NCBI GenBank assembly: GCA_025499625.1
Contig: JAFMVD010000004.1
Location: 1 to 64,000 of the forward strand
From: Carboxylicivirga fragile
GTDB taxonomy: Bacteria > Bacteroidota > Bacteroidia > Bacteroidales > Marinilabiliaceae
Direction: 5' to 3'
Length of the DNA: 64,000 nucleotides
The translations under genes and the position numbers were made by a program. This document shows, one piece after another, positions 46,201-54,348 of the stretch (its first letter is position 1; each line of letters starts with the position of its first letter). Under the pieces are notes generated by a model. It saw nothing but the letters and a program-made list of their open reading frames with translations, was not told where the DNA came from and did no database searches.

Positions 46201-47167
46201 TTTTTTGCGCATAGATAGGCATGTTATCCGGTCGCTTGGCAAAGGTCGCTGATAGGAAACATACACCTTTGGTTTGGCGAAGTACACTCTGCATAAATTC
46301 CCCGGTATTGGAACTGCCGGAAGCATTGTGCGCTTCATCCATTATGATGATGTTACCATTACTGGAAGCACTCAGAAATAATTGCTTTGCAGGTTTCTTT
46401 GGCTGATTGAATTGAGAATAGGTCGCACAAACAAAGTTGTAGTTGCCCGGTACTTGTTGGCTTTTAATAATACGCTCCTGAGTTGGTTTTTCAGGAGCCG
46501 TGTACACAATCTCACCGCTTTTATCTTTGATATGTGTTTTGCTCTCTTTGGTATTGACGATAAACGGCACAAGTGCAGAGCTACCAATATCCGATAAATC
46601 CCGGTACAAGTCAGTAAAAAGGTTTGGCTTTTCAGAAAGGAAAACTGGTTGCATTCCTTGTTTTACTCCATAACGAATTAAAGCTGCTGCCGTTCGTCCT
46701 TTTCCTATTCCGGTCTGGTCACCAACTATGATTCCCTGACCACGTTTTTCAATGTTGTAGATAGCCAATGATACCGCATCTACCTGTTCTGCTGAAAGGG
46801 CTTTTACCAATTCATCGTTTTGGTAATCGAGCTTTTCGGCTACATAGTCAAACAAGGGCATCCCAATACTTTTCTTGACTTTTCGAATGGCGATGTGCAT
46901 TTCGTGTCCCATTGAATCCGGAACCGTTGTGTCAAGAATAAAACCTTTTTCGGCTGCCGGAATGTAAGCCATTCCCAAACCCTGAATACCCAACATTCCT
47001 TGCAGGTACTCATGTTCGTTTTGAGCCAGTTTCTGAGTACGGATAAAACACTTGTTATCCTTGGTTGAAAAACCCAGTTCAATTAACCGGGAGACAATAT
47101 GTTCCTGTGGTTTGCGACTAAACTTTACAGTTATACTGCTTTTATGGAATTTAATTTCGGACTTCAT
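43250..47167 (-). CDS. Strawberry-notch-type superfamily 2 helicase
   Basis: A 1305-aa protein with the Strawberry-notch/DarB-like helicase core. Walker A is GDQTGIGKGR at about 149-158, then VFLSEKPNLFTDLYRD, IIMDEAHNASG near 275, QSGSTGASAH and the motif VI RGRINRTGQ near 690. The C-terminal 400 residues include a beta-rich domain and a Lys-rich end. The final residues KLVKLRAKAILIKQKQ repeat the end of the methyltransferase encoded just upstream. Phage P1 DarB is a virion-packaged helicase of this general class with anti-restriction function, so a similar role is proposed. It overlaps the methyltransferase gene by 17 nt. Confidence 0.88.
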   Translation of the reverse strand: MKSEIKFHKSSITVKFSRKPQEHIVSRLIELGFSTKDNKCFIRTQKLAQNEHEYLQGMLGIQGLGMAYIPAAEKGFILDTTVPDSMGHEMHIAIRKVKKSIGMPLFDYVAEKLDYQNDELVKALSAEQVDAVSLAIYNIEKRGQGIIVGDQTGIGKGRTAAALIRYGVKQGMQPVFLSEKPNLFTDLYRDLSDIGSSALVPFIVNTKESKTHIKDKSGEIVYTAPEKPTQERIIKSQQVPGNYNFVCATYSQFNQPKKPAKQLFLSASSNGNIIIMDEAHNASGSSNTGEFMQSVLRQTKGVCFLSATFAKRPDNMPIYAQKTSMSDANMSKEDLVEAISKGGVALQEILAAQLVSEGQMIRRERSFEGVEVNYIELKEKAKEQADIADKITAIIRDIIGFQEKYINKQVEQLDKVAAAESKEVETRKGTEKAGVDNIPYFSKVFNVINQLLFSINASDVAEHAIQRLKDGKKPIIAFASTMGSFLEGMAKPDDIINADFSTVLEKGLDSVLRYTEKDIDGQSEGKAFNIADLSEEAQFAYRDIIRRIEKASTGITISPLDLIIQKIKEAGYTVGEVTGRKLCVQYNSTNAKNTTALVMSRKKENTADLFRRFNDNDIDCLLINQSGSTGASAHAIVTDKVPAEQVKQRVMVILQPELNINTEIQKRGRINRTGQIMKPIYDYIISSIPAQKRFMMMLKKKLKSLDANTTSNQKSSKSQLESDDFLNKYGDKVVRQYMLENPELNKALDNPLKFEGKESDETPSEGDASKVTGRVAVLSVKEQEKFYNEVIERYNDYVEYLKQADEYDLEVEVLNLKAETLDKKVVIAGKGGRSVFGNDTFLEKCECNVLKKPYGKPELEKLIKKHLNGKHPDSISEAYIAAHEKHVQSKLVEDLKEVETKYKDLIADIPNEKAFQKIPVFDKAAQNEYMAERTEELEDAKQDKITQVKTQSQNRKNYLNAFFKFFKIGHGYFYPALSFENESSDNSYCIFLGFDINPKRNNPYAPSAVKLRFAISDSRKYIVLPASGDTAKEIERIQARSFQLSTPQKESLISKWDEAIKNFTQDRQVRYIITGNILQGSADFSGKLVSYTTKGRGVQKGILMSEAWSPDEAEKNSNSYVVAPIAKLQKHIMSLRSGATISTENKISIVRHYDDTFKVIMPKTKSHIPIYTDKEVVKLLENSRDGFEMVSGNMKASVSEKKMPKLLNLLGERFSLSVKVPRNYFEEYLEKGTKRNDNADSLTKEAMEMFEQDKKQFPQRLAKQKNATTKAKTINIDQGKKLKLVKLRAKAILIKQKQLKAVAGL

Positions 47168-48182
47168 CTTGCTTTTGTTTTAGAAGGATGGCTTTAGCTC
47201 TTAACTTGACTAAGCTCAATTGTTTTTTATTCGTATTGCTTTCAGGGTTCTCTAACCACACTCTATCCCAGAGTTCTTCATGGCTGTTCACCATTGTACT
47301 GTGGAGTTTATTTTTTAGTGGAGCTGCACCTTCCGGTTTGAACTTTGCACCATCAATCAGGATTAAACGGGTATTGAATGATGTGCCCTGACGAGAATAA
47401 AGCTTCTTGCCATTTATGGGGATTATATCTTCCACATTGTAAAAGTGATACAGGTAATTCAGGAAGATTCTGTTTTGCCCGGCAGTAACCCGACCATGTT
47501 TATCCCATGAGGTATGACCACCGATGATAATGGCTGCCTTTCCGTTGTCTTTCATACAGCGCAATGCAGCCAGACACATGGCATGTTCCAATCGCTTTAT
47601 CTTGAAATTCCCAAACATCATCGGTTCGGAAAGTGTACCGAATGGTGGATTGGTTATTACACCATAAAATTTTCTATCGTATGCAAAAGGTGGTTTTACC
47701 GCATTCCAACTACTTACCTTGGCAAAGGGTTGTTCTTTAAGATTCACTAACCTGACATCATCCAATTCGTTGACGTATGTTTGATGGTATGGCAAAGCGA
47801 TTGTCAATAATCCGTTTCCTGCTGATGGTTCTAAATACAAGGAATCAGCATTGGTATTTCGTACATAACTGGATGCCAAATACGATATAGGTGCAGGTGT
47901 AGAATATTGCTGCATCAATACGCTCATACTTGTACGCATTGATAGGTTAACCTGAGACTGGTAAAGGGCTACAATATCAAGATATTTCTCGTAAGTGGTC
48001 AGCGAATTGTCGTGTGCTATCTCTCGTGCATTCAGGACTATTGCCAGTTCGGTGTATTCCTTAACCAGGTTCTTATTGGTTATCCCGAAGCTTTTGGCAA
48101 TACTTTCTATGGTAGTTTTAGAGTGCTTACGACCATTAAGCAAATCCTCACGAATCCTTGATATGTAGCCTTTTTTATCCAA
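47151..48182 (-). CDS. N6-adenine DNA methyltransferase
   Basis: A 343-aa methyltransferase: SAM-binding LEPSAGNGLL (118-124 core) and catalytic NPPF at 178-181, then a GGHTSWDKHGR loop. The N-terminal 100 residues are helical and probably a target-recognition or accessory part. The C-terminus reads LVKLRAKAILLKQKQ, almost identical to the helicase tail. The two genes overlap by 17 nt, resembling a split version of the P1 DarB methylase-helicase. It could protect viral DNA against host restriction. No cognate nuclease gene is adjacent. Confidence 0.85.
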   Translation of the reverse strand: MDKKGYISRIREDLLNGRKHSKTTIESIAKSFGITNKNLVKEYTELAIVLNAREIAHDNSLTTYEKYLDIVALYQSQVNLSMRTSMSVLMQQYSTPAPISYLASSYVRNTNADSLYLEPSAGNGLLTIALPYHQTYVNELDDVRLVNLKEQPFAKVSSWNAVKPPFAYDRKFYGVITNPPFGTLSEPMMFGNFKIKRLEHAMCLAALRCMKDNGKAAIIIGGHTSWDKHGRVTAGQNRIFLNYLYHFYNVEDIIPINGKKLYSRQGTSFNTRLILIDGAKFKPEGAAPLKNKLHSTMVNSHEELWDRVWLENPESNTNKKQLSLVKLRAKAILLKQKQDEVRN

Positions 48183-48185
48183 TTC

Positions 48186-49226
48186 TTAGTCCCTGCTATA
48201 AGACTTTGACAAAGAAATATCCCTTGACGTTCCATCACGAAAATCAAGTATTACTTTATTCTTTGATAGATTAAATTCAACATTTACAACTTCTGCCTGA
48301 GTTAATGCATTTGCAAGCTCCACAATACTTTCTGGTAGTTGGTTTTGTGTATTATCAAATGAGCCTTTAAAGTAAGTACCGTTAATATCAATATTTCTAT
48401 AAGCCTGCTTCGCCCCTATCATGTCAGACACTTTCAGTTGTCCATATAATATCATGCAGATATAGTTTGGTAAATTATCTTCAGATTGAGTATAAACCCT
48501 AACTTCAGAATATGGCGTAATGGCATAAAAAATGAACGATACATCGATTGGAGTATCTATTGTGCTATGAGAATTGACAAAAGTGCAGCTACTCAGATAT
48601 ATCTTGTTATTTCCTTCATCTTTAATGAAGTAATATTTTGATTCCTGAGCCATGCCTGACATATTAAAATAAGCCAAGCTATCTTTAACCCTAAATAAAT
48701 AAGCATTATTGGTTAATTGCCTCACATTTAACCTATAAATATTAATCATTGAGTTCCTAACCTCTATACTTCTTTCAATATTTAATATTGAACCACCATT
48801 GATATGACCACGCAGGTTAATCGTATAGGTAAAATCTCTAATCGTTAAAGGAGTTAACATATCATCTAAAAACTCTGAATTCTCAAAGTCAATGTTCACA
48901 CCCCAAAAGCTATCCCCACTCTTCAGTTTAACTGATTTAGGTAATGAGTCTATTAATGATTGAACTCTCGATAATGGAGTTCCTGTAGGTATTACGAATC
49001 GCTTTAGTATTCGGTCATACTCAAAACCTGCTACAATTTGATTTTTATCGTGATCAAAGACTGATTGAAAGATTTTTGTATCTCCATTATCTATTCCTAA
49101 ATAAGCATAAATACCATTGGATGCCCATTCCCCATTCTTTAACAACGGTGGGTTTGCCCCGTTAAACATCTTGATTGTTCCCATATGTATTTTTTTTAGT
49201 ATCAAGTATTGATTATCAAGATTCAA
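48186..49226 (-). CDS. Hypothetical beta-rich protein, possible receptor-binding or virion protein
   Basis: A 346-aa protein with no signal peptide or membrane span, composed mostly of short beta strands with many Asn, Ser and Tyr residues (SLAYFNMSGMAQESKYYF and similar). The composition and length resemble spike or fibre proteins, but no family is recognised. DNA here is more AT-rich than the neighbouring viral genes, as often seen in receptor-binding genes exchanged between viruses. It is separated from the virion-like genes by a hairpin at 49212-49271 and from the methyltransferase by 3 nt. Confidence 0.5.
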   Translation of the reverse strand: MNLDNQYLILKKIHMGTIKMFNGANPPLLKNGEWASNGIYAYLGIDNGDTKIFQSVFDHDKNQIVAGFEYDRILKRFVIPTGTPLSRVQSLIDSLPKSVKLKSGDSFWGVNIDFENSEFLDDMLTPLTIRDFTYTINLRGHINGGSILNIERSIEVRNSMINIYRLNVRQLTNNAYLFRVKDSLAYFNMSGMAQESKYYFIKDEGNNKIYLSSCTFVNSHSTIDTPIDVSFIFYAITPYSEVRVYTQSEDNLPNYICMILYGQLKVSDMIGAKQAYRNIDINGTYFKGSFDNTQNQLPESIVELANALTQAEVVNVEFNLSKNKVILDFRDGTSRDISLSKSYSRD

Positions 49227-49271
49227 GATGATTTACAAGGCGCTTAGTCTTGTGTCTTTAATCTTGATAAT
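49212..49271. promoter_or_regulatory. Perfect 12-bp inverted repeat
   Basis: ATTATCAAGATT (49212-49223) and AATCTTGATAAT (49260-49271) are exact inverted copies around 36 nt. A direct repeat TTGTGTCTTTAA also lies inside and just beyond. It sits between two minus-strand genes and is not followed by a T-run on the minus strand, so it could be an operator, an RNA-processing hairpin or a weak terminator. Confidence 0.5.
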
Positions 49272-49283
49272 TGTGTCTTTAAA

Positions 49284-49907
49284 TTATATCATTGAATAAG
49301 CCCTGTCAAACAGTTCATTGCTGACGTAATTACCTCCATTTTCAACCCTAGAGATAGATAGTACCAAAAGGCGAAGCGTATTCTTGGTAGGCAATAGCTT
49401 TGCTGTTTTGCTCACTTTTAAATCCTTACACACCGTGTTGATATAAGCTGCTGTATTATTCTCGAATTTAGGTGCGTATTCCTCTATAAGAGTCGGAACT
49501 GTATTCTTGCCCTTTTCAATATCATGCTTGAGGTCTTTAATCATTGCACGAACACCATAAACCGGAGCAATAAACATTTCAAACCTCCTGTCTTTATTCT
49601 GCTCTTTCGGTACTTTTCCGTTCCACTTGATATTGGTATAAATAAGGTTGCCCGGATTGTTATTGCGGATTCCCCTTGGTGCATTGGACAGGTATGTGTT
49701 TCCACCATTCCAGTTTTGAAAGTTCGGTGGCAAAGTATTGTTGTTTGTAGTCAAAATATTTGCCGGACATGTATCAGAACCACTTGGGGGCAATAGTCCA
49801 CGTTTTTGCCTGTTTCTTCTGCGAATCAGTAAAACGCTTGTCACTATTGCCCCGGTGGTTAACACCCCTCCCGAAATAAATAATATCTTCTTTTGCTTCT
49901 TATTCAT
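49284..49907 (-). CDS. P5-like virion muramidase/structural protein
   Basis: About 207 aa from ATG 49907; a start at 49940 would overlap the preceding gene. A membrane helix (ILFISGGVLTTGAIVTSVLLI) is followed by basic residues. The C-terminal domain has the pattern annotated as structural protein P5 in tailless phages: RGIRNNNPGNLIY, then PVYGVRAMIKDL, LIEEYAPKFENNTAAYI. This domain is thought to be lysozyme-like and to sit on the virion membrane. It supports a tailless, membrane-containing virus. Starts 15 nt inside the end region of the upstream gene by the longer start. Confidence 0.75.
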   Translation of the reverse strand: MNKKQKKILFISGGVLTTGAIVTSVLLIRRRNRQKRGLLPPSGSDTCPANILTTNNNTLPPNFQNWNGGNTYLSNAPRGIRNNNPGNLIYTNIKWNGKVPKEQNKDRRFEMFIAPVYGVRAMIKDLKHDIEKGKNTVPTLIEEYAPKFENNTAAYINTVCKDLKVSKTAKLLPTKNTLRLLVLSISRVENGGNYVSNELFDRAYSMI

Positions 49908-49921
49908 AGTTGTATTGGTGT

Positions 49922-50392
49922 TTAGAGAGGAATGCCCCAACTATCGAATTTGGGCTTAATTTTAGCTATCTCTTTATCGTCTAACTCAAAACGTAGCCAA
50001 CCAATCAGGTTGTAGTTCTGACCAAGAAAGGCTGCACGAGTTCCCCAGAGGTACATCTTCATTCCAAAGGCTTTTATCACCAGTAGCATATCATCCTTGG
50101 TCTGGATTTTATCAATGGTGCTGTAGATCGTCTTTTCATCCGTACCGAAGTCAAGCATTGCACCATAGAGTGTATTGGCAAATAAGGCTGCATCTGAAGG
50201 AGTAATAGTCAGGTTCTCTTTTTGGAGTACCATATCCTTTAATGATGGCGCAACGGTAGATGATGTTCCATCCGGGTTACGCTTAAACATCTTGCGGATG
50301 GCGTAAATACCCACACCAATTGCCAATACCGGAACACCGATTCGTATTCCGCTACTGATTAATGCTGCTTTATTTGCTGTACTTAAATCCAT
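49922..50392 (-). CDS. Single-TM virion-like protein
   Basis: A 156-aa protein with one membrane helix near the N-terminus (IRIGVPVLAIGVGIYAI) directly followed by the basic stretch RKMFKR, then a helical domain containing GTDEKTIYSTIDKI. The same TM-then-basic layout occurs in the 828-aa, P5-like and other proteins of this block. No family recognised. Its start overlaps the stop of the small upstream gene in a TAATG junction. Confidence 0.6.
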   Translation of the reverse strand: MDLSTANKAALISSGIRIGVPVLAIGVGIYAIRKMFKRNPDGTSSTVAPSLKDMVLQKENLTITPSDAALFANTLYGAMLDFGTDEKTIYSTIDKIQTKDDMLLVIKAFGMKMYLWGTRAAFLGQNYNLIGWLRFELDDKEIAKIKPKFDSWGIPL

Positions 50393-50568
50393 TAGATAAA
50401 CCTTAGTGCCTTTTTAACTATGCTTGGATTCTTTGCAACCTTGGTCAGAAGCTTGATAATATCTTCCTGCTCAACCTTGTTGACTGCATTTTGAATCAGG
50501 TTGCCTACTTCTTTTACTTTCTCCGGCTTTTCAGCCTCAATGGTGATTCCTATCTTGAATTTTCTCAT
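50392..50568 (-). CDS. Small 58-aa protein
   Basis: A short gene starting at ATG 50568 whose stop overlaps the next start (TAATG). The product is MRKFKIGITIEAEKPEKVKE followed by a helical EVGNLIQNAVNKVEQEDII part and a basic end, KKALRFI. The good codon use, tight fit between neighbours (17 nt after the coiled-coil gene) and translational coupling make it a real gene although it is very short. Function unknown; a small virion or scaffold component is possible. Confidence 0.6.
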   Translation of the reverse strand: MRKFKIGITIEAEKPEKVKEVGNLIQNAVNKVEQEDIIKLLTKVAKNPSIVKKALRFI

Positions 50569-50585
50569 AATCGTATGCTTTAATG

Positions 50586-51674
50586 TTATTCTTGCTCTAT
50601 TTCGGTTGATTCCTCCTGAACACCTTGCATGGATTGATTCAAGAACATTAGTGTTTTGTTGATGAGTTCAGCCCGGTCAAGACATAACCCAACGATGTTG
50701 GCAATCTTGGCTACATCTTCCAGTTCCCAAGTTGACAGGGCATCTGAAAGGTTTTTAATGATGGTTGCCTTTTGCTTTTCTTCCGGTGTTTGTGGAGTGC
50801 CTACTTCGCTAATCTCAACATCGGTTTCCGGTATGGACTGTGATTCTTCAGAATAGTCTTCTACCAGTCCTAAAGCTCCTTTTAGTTCCTCCGGTGATAA
50901 GCCAAATAACTCTGCTGTTTTAGGACTATTGCTTAATATTTTTGTACCAATACCAGATACAACACCAATGGCAACACGTTTCATCAGCTCGTTGGGTGCA
51001 TAACCTGCCAATCGTTGCTCTAAATCAGATTTTTCACGTTTCAGTTCTTGGTTTTCGTTATTGAACTGGTCACGTTCTACCCGAAGCTCGGTATTCTCAT
51101 TACTCAGCTTCTCATACTTCTCCTGAAGCATATTGTAACGTGTCTCAAACTTGAAGTCATCCAACTGCTTTTGGTAACCAATGCGTTCAACTTCCTTGTT
51201 ATTGCCAGATAAGGCGTTAAACAGACCAAACAAACCTTCAATATCATTTCTGGCATTTTCATCTTTTACCAGTCCCAATAATCCGCCAAGTCCTATGCTT
51301 GGAGTGCTGTTTTCCTCATTCTGTTTTTTTACTTCTTCTTTAACCCAAATCTGAACATCAGCTTTTTCCAAAGGTGGTTGTGGTGGATTCATTAGCCCAC
51401 TCACGTTAACCGTGTAAGTGTTCAATCTTCGTGCATTGGGGCTTTTACCACCAAAAACATAAACTTTCAATGTGCCGTGTGCCTGTTTAGCTTTCTCAAC
51501 GGCATTTTCAATATCCTGATTAAAGGATGAAGTACCGGAAGTTCTTGATGTCAATGCCGTTTCATCAACTCCGGTTAAAAGGTAAATCTCGTAAGCGTAA
51601 GGGTACTTTTGCTGTTCCTCTGAACGCTTGATAAAATCGTATATGCTTTGTATTTGCTCTCTAAAGTCCAACAT
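50586..51674 (-). CDS. Coiled-coil structural protein candidate
   Basis: A 362-aa protein. The N-terminal 110 residues form an alpha/beta domain (YAYEIYLLTGVDE, LKVYVFGGKS). A Gly/Leu-rich segment GLGGLLGLV follows, and then a long coiled coil (about 185-245: ENTELRVERDQFNNENQELK). The C-terminal third is acidic and helical. No family recognised. Position within the virion-like genes and the coiled coil suggest an assembly or vertex-associated protein. Starts 7 nt after the upstream gene ends. Confidence 0.55.
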   Translation of the reverse strand: MLDFREQIQSIYDFIKRSEEQQKYPYAYEIYLLTGVDETALTSRTSGTSSFNQDIENAVEKAKQAHGTLKVYVFGGKSPNARRLNTYTVNVSGLMNPPQPPLEKADVQIWVKEEVKKQNEENSTPSIGLGGLLGLVKDENARNDIEGLFGLFNALSGNNKEVERIGYQKQLDDFKFETRYNMLQEKYEKLSNENTELRVERDQFNNENQELKREKSDLEQRLAGYAPNELMKRVAIGVVSGIGTKILSNSPKTAELFGLSPEELKGALGLVEDYSEESQSIPETDVEISEVGTPQTPEEKQKATIIKNLSDALSTWELEDVAKIANIVGLCLDRAELINKTLMFLNQSMQGVQEESTEIEQE

Positions 51675-51681
51675 ATCATTA

Positions 51682-52038
51682 TTAATTTCGGTGTGGGATA
51701 ATCTTTACAAACTCCAAGCGGTAAGGCTTAAAGCTTTCAGTATTGGTTTTAATGTCGATATAATCGGTAAAAACCTGATAGCGATATTCGTCCATGAACT
51801 CGTATTCTTCTGGTGTTGCGGTGAATACATTGTCAGAGCTTACCAGTTCCATTTCTTCGATGCTTCCGGGCAATCCTTTGGTGTTGAGAATCCACATGTC
51901 ATTCTTTAAATCCAATGTTTGATTGGCTTCTGTAACACGAATGACCGTTGGTTTTATCTGGTAACTATCAATGGTTCGCATTCCGGCAATACGGTCTTTA
52001 GCGATGGTATGTAATAACTCACTCGTGTTCATATTCAA
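51682..52038 (-). CDS. Small virion-like hypothetical protein
   Basis: A 118-aa protein, alpha at the N-terminus (ELLHTIAKDRIAGM) and then beta-rich, without membrane spans. Not recognised. Its start overlaps the end of the upstream gene by 20 nt, consistent with coupled expression. The beta-rich composition is compatible with a capsid-associated or spike-base protein, but this is context only. Confidence 0.55.
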   Translation of the reverse strand: MNMNTSELLHTIAKDRIAGMRTIDSYQIKPTVIRVTEANQTLDLKNDMWILNTKGLPGSIEEMELVSSDNVFTATPEEYEFMDEYRYQVFTDYIDIKTNTESFKPYRLEFVKIIPHRN

Positions 52039-52795
52039 TGTAAATTCTAAGGGTTAAAGTGTTGTTATCACTATTCTTATTGCTCTTGAAAACCGTATGG
52101 ATATTGCTGTTCACTTCCAAAGGTTCATGGAAAGGAATAATCTCTTTTATCATGTGACGTACCTTGCGATTGGCTGTCACCATGTAATCACGAAGCAAGA
52201 AGCTGTTACCATTTACAAGCAGACTGATATTGCCACATTCATAAGGTTCCGGACGTTTGTATTCCTGCTTGATATGCAAAAACACATCTTCACGTTTTTT
52301 ATAAGCGAACATCAAAGTGTGTTGGGCAATCAAATCGGCAAATTCCAGATTGTTCAGGTATTTACCTTTCTCATACAAACCAACTTCACCATAGAGGTAA
52401 TCCGTAAATTCGTTATTGAATGTGTCAGTGATGTTTTGCTCCAGTTCTTCCTGTTCTAAATCATTCAGGCAAGTGTACTTGATGTTCTCACTTAATATCC
52501 GGCTGATTTCCGGAAGCATATCATTTACAAAATAAGCCCTACTATCTTCTTCACTTGAGCGTGTGCGCAAGTAGGAATAAAACAGGTCAACAATACTGTC
52601 CTTTTCCAGTAAATCGGTTATCAGGTGCTTTGGGAATGACAACAACTCGGTTACATCCTCTAATTGACCATCCTGCTTTGCCGTTGCGTTAATAGCAATT
52701 CCGGTAATTAACTTACAAGATGCAGGTAGCAAGTCCTGAACGTTAATGTGACTATTGTCCTTCGATTGGTGGGATATAACAAAATATCTTTTCAT
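52019..52795 (-). CDS. Virion-like hypothetical protein
   Basis: A 258-aa protein with an alpha-helical middle (residues 45-150, rich in Glu/Asp/Leu) and a beta-rich C-terminal region that ends in NTLTLRIYIEYEHE. The C-terminal strands could form a jelly-roll-like or beta-sandwich domain. No family recognised. It precedes the 118-aa gene with a 20-nt overlap. An 84-nt gap upstream holds only a 13-codon frame that I do not call. Confidence 0.55.
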   Translation of the reverse strand: MKRYFVISHQSKDNSHINVQDLLPASCKLITGIAINATAKQDGQLEDVTELLSFPKHLITDLLEKDSIVDLFYSYLRTRSSEEDSRAYFVNDMLPEISRILSENIKYTCLNDLEQEELEQNITDTFNNEFTDYLYGEVGLYEKGKYLNNLEFADLIAQHTLMFAYKKREDVFLHIKQEYKRPEPYECGNISLLVNGNSFLLRDYMVTANRKVRHMIKEIIPFHEPLEVNSNIHTVFKSNKNSDNNTLTLRIYIEYEHE

Positions 52796-52879
52796 TATTT
52801 CGACTTGGGTGTTAATTGTTTGCGCTACTGTTTATTCAAAGTGAATCAGTTTCTCAGTTATTATTTCAGCCATTGGCTG

Positions 52880-53260
52880 TTACTTGTTTACTTCGGCTAA
52901 CAGGTACACACGAACATCGTAGCTATCACTTACAGCAAGGTTTTCGCTGTTGTCTTTATAGATGATTCGTACCGGGCTGTTCTTGGCTTTCTCATTCACC
53001 GGAAAGGCTACATCCTGAATACTCATATCATCGTTGTGATGTAATAGAGCCACTTCGGTATCGTCCGGGATGATTTCTGTATCATCAATCCAAACCCTTA
53101 AAGTTGAACCCGGCAGAGCTTGTTGGTTCGACAAACGAAGAAAGATGCCCTTGATGCGGTCATGCTCCGTCTTGGTATTACCGTTAAACTCAAAAGTCTG
53201 ACCTTTCTGAACCTCAAATTTTACAACCTGTAGTTTCTTAATATTCTCTTGTGCTTCCAT
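52880..53260 (-). CDS. Small beta-sandwich protein, minor capsid candidate
   Basis: A 126-aa, almost all-beta protein: KLQVVKFEVQKGQTFEF, IKGIFLRLSN, TLRVWIDDTEII, VRIIYKD, YDVRVYLLAEV. The alternating hydrophobic strands and length fit a single jelly-roll or beta-sandwich, as in minor capsid or penton-like proteins of tailless viruses. No sequence family is recognised, so the capsid assignment is inference. It lies 72 nt after the Arg-rich candidate capsid gene. Confidence 0.55.
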   Translation of the reverse strand: MEAQENIKKLQVVKFEVQKGQTFEFNGNTKTEHDRIKGIFLRLSNQQALPGSTLRVWIDDTEIIPDDTEVALLHHNDDMSIQDVAFPVNEKAKNSPVRIIYKDNSENLAVSDSYDVRVYLLAEVNK

Positions 53261-53332
53261 TCGTAATTAATTAGGAAAGAAAGGGAACGGCAGGAATACC
53301 GCCCCCTTTTTGATTATGAACAAACTCAGTTA

Positions 53333-54178
53333 CTATGCTTTCTCTGTGATAGTACCCAGTAGCGTTACTTTAACGGCAGGGTTAAACACCTTATCTCCGT
53401 TGTTGATTGCTTTAGGCATGTTCAGCTTTGGCGTGATGTCCATTGATGGTTTTAACCATTTCGGATTCGCCAGTTTGTACTGGAACTTACGCTTGGTCGT
53501 ATCGGTATCATCGAATACGGCACATGAGATTTCAGGCATGATTACCTTAGTTCCCAAGGTCATTTCAAATGTACCGTTCAGGATTTGCGGTGGTAGTGCA
53601 AACTGACCAAAGGCAAAATCTGCCGGGTCAACATCTTCCTCCGAAGCTCCGTGAGCATACTCCAGAACCACATCGGTTAACAGGAAGTATTTACCGCTAT
53701 CCAACTGCGCACGGTTCAGATTGGTACGTCCTGATTTCTTATCGTCTGATGCTTCCATCAAGTCAATATCAGACTTGTCCTTGATGCTCTTTACCGTATA
53801 GATAGCTGCATCAACGGTTTGCATACGTGCATCTTTCAATGCCTTTTGAATCTCCGCTGGTAATTGCTGTCTACGCAGTTCAAACTGACCTTTTGACGTT
53901 AGGTTTTTTGTAAGCCCTGTTTTAACGGCTGTACTTCTTGCACCTGCATTGTAAGACCTGCGAACTGAACGTCTACGGCTGCTTCGTCTGCGACTTCTGC
54001 GAGCCCTTCTGCGGCTACGTCTGCGAGAACGACCTAAATCACCAATACCATCAACGGCATCTTCTTGGTCTTCCTCTTTTTCTAATGCGTCCTCTTCTTT
54101 ATCAAGAACCGCTTCCTCTAAACCTTCAACCTCTTCCATTGAAGGATACAAATCATTTTGCTCGTTTATTTCCGCCAT
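53333..54178 (-). CDS. Arg-rich core/capsid protein candidate
   Basis: A 281-aa protein of three parts: an acidic N-terminus (residues 1-45), the sequence AVDGIGDLGRSRRRSRR followed by an Arg/Ser-rich stretch to about residue 75, and a beta-rich domain of 170 residues (SGKYFLLTDVVLEY, NGTFEMTLGTKVIM, FNPAVKVTLLGTI). The Arg-rich arm would bind packaged nucleic acid, as in capsid or core proteins of many viruses. The acidic part plus Gly-rich junction looks like a removable propeptide. It could be the major capsid protein, but I recognise no homologue. Confidence 0.55.
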   Translation of the reverse strand: MAEINEQNDLYPSMEEVEGLEEAVLDKEEDALEKEEDQEDAVDGIGDLGRSRRRSRRRARRSRRRSSRRRSVRRSYNAGARSTAVKTGLTKNLTSKGQFELRRQQLPAEIQKALKDARMQTVDAAIYTVKSIKDKSDIDLMEASDDKKSGRTNLNRAQLDSGKYFLLTDVVLEYAHGASEEDVDPADFAFGQFALPPQILNGTFEMTLGTKVIMPEISCAVFDDTDTTKRKFQYKLANPKWLKPSMDITPKLNMPKAINNGDKVFNPAVKVTLLGTITEKA

Positions 54179-54348
54179 GATTTTTCTCTCTTTTGCGGCT
54201 TGAATAATCTTCCAATAGCTGCGTTATGTTTCTGCTCAAATTGGTCATTTACAAAATGTAAACTCACAATTTTCGCAGTTCACAAGCCTTGCTCTTGTAG
54301 TCTTATTCTTCGCCTTGGTTATTAAAAATTAATTGTCTCTTATTCGTT

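Noticed and set aside
54153-54248. 31-codon frame on the minus strand between two viral genes
   Set aside because: Too short, no recognisable features, and only its stop position close to the next start supports it.
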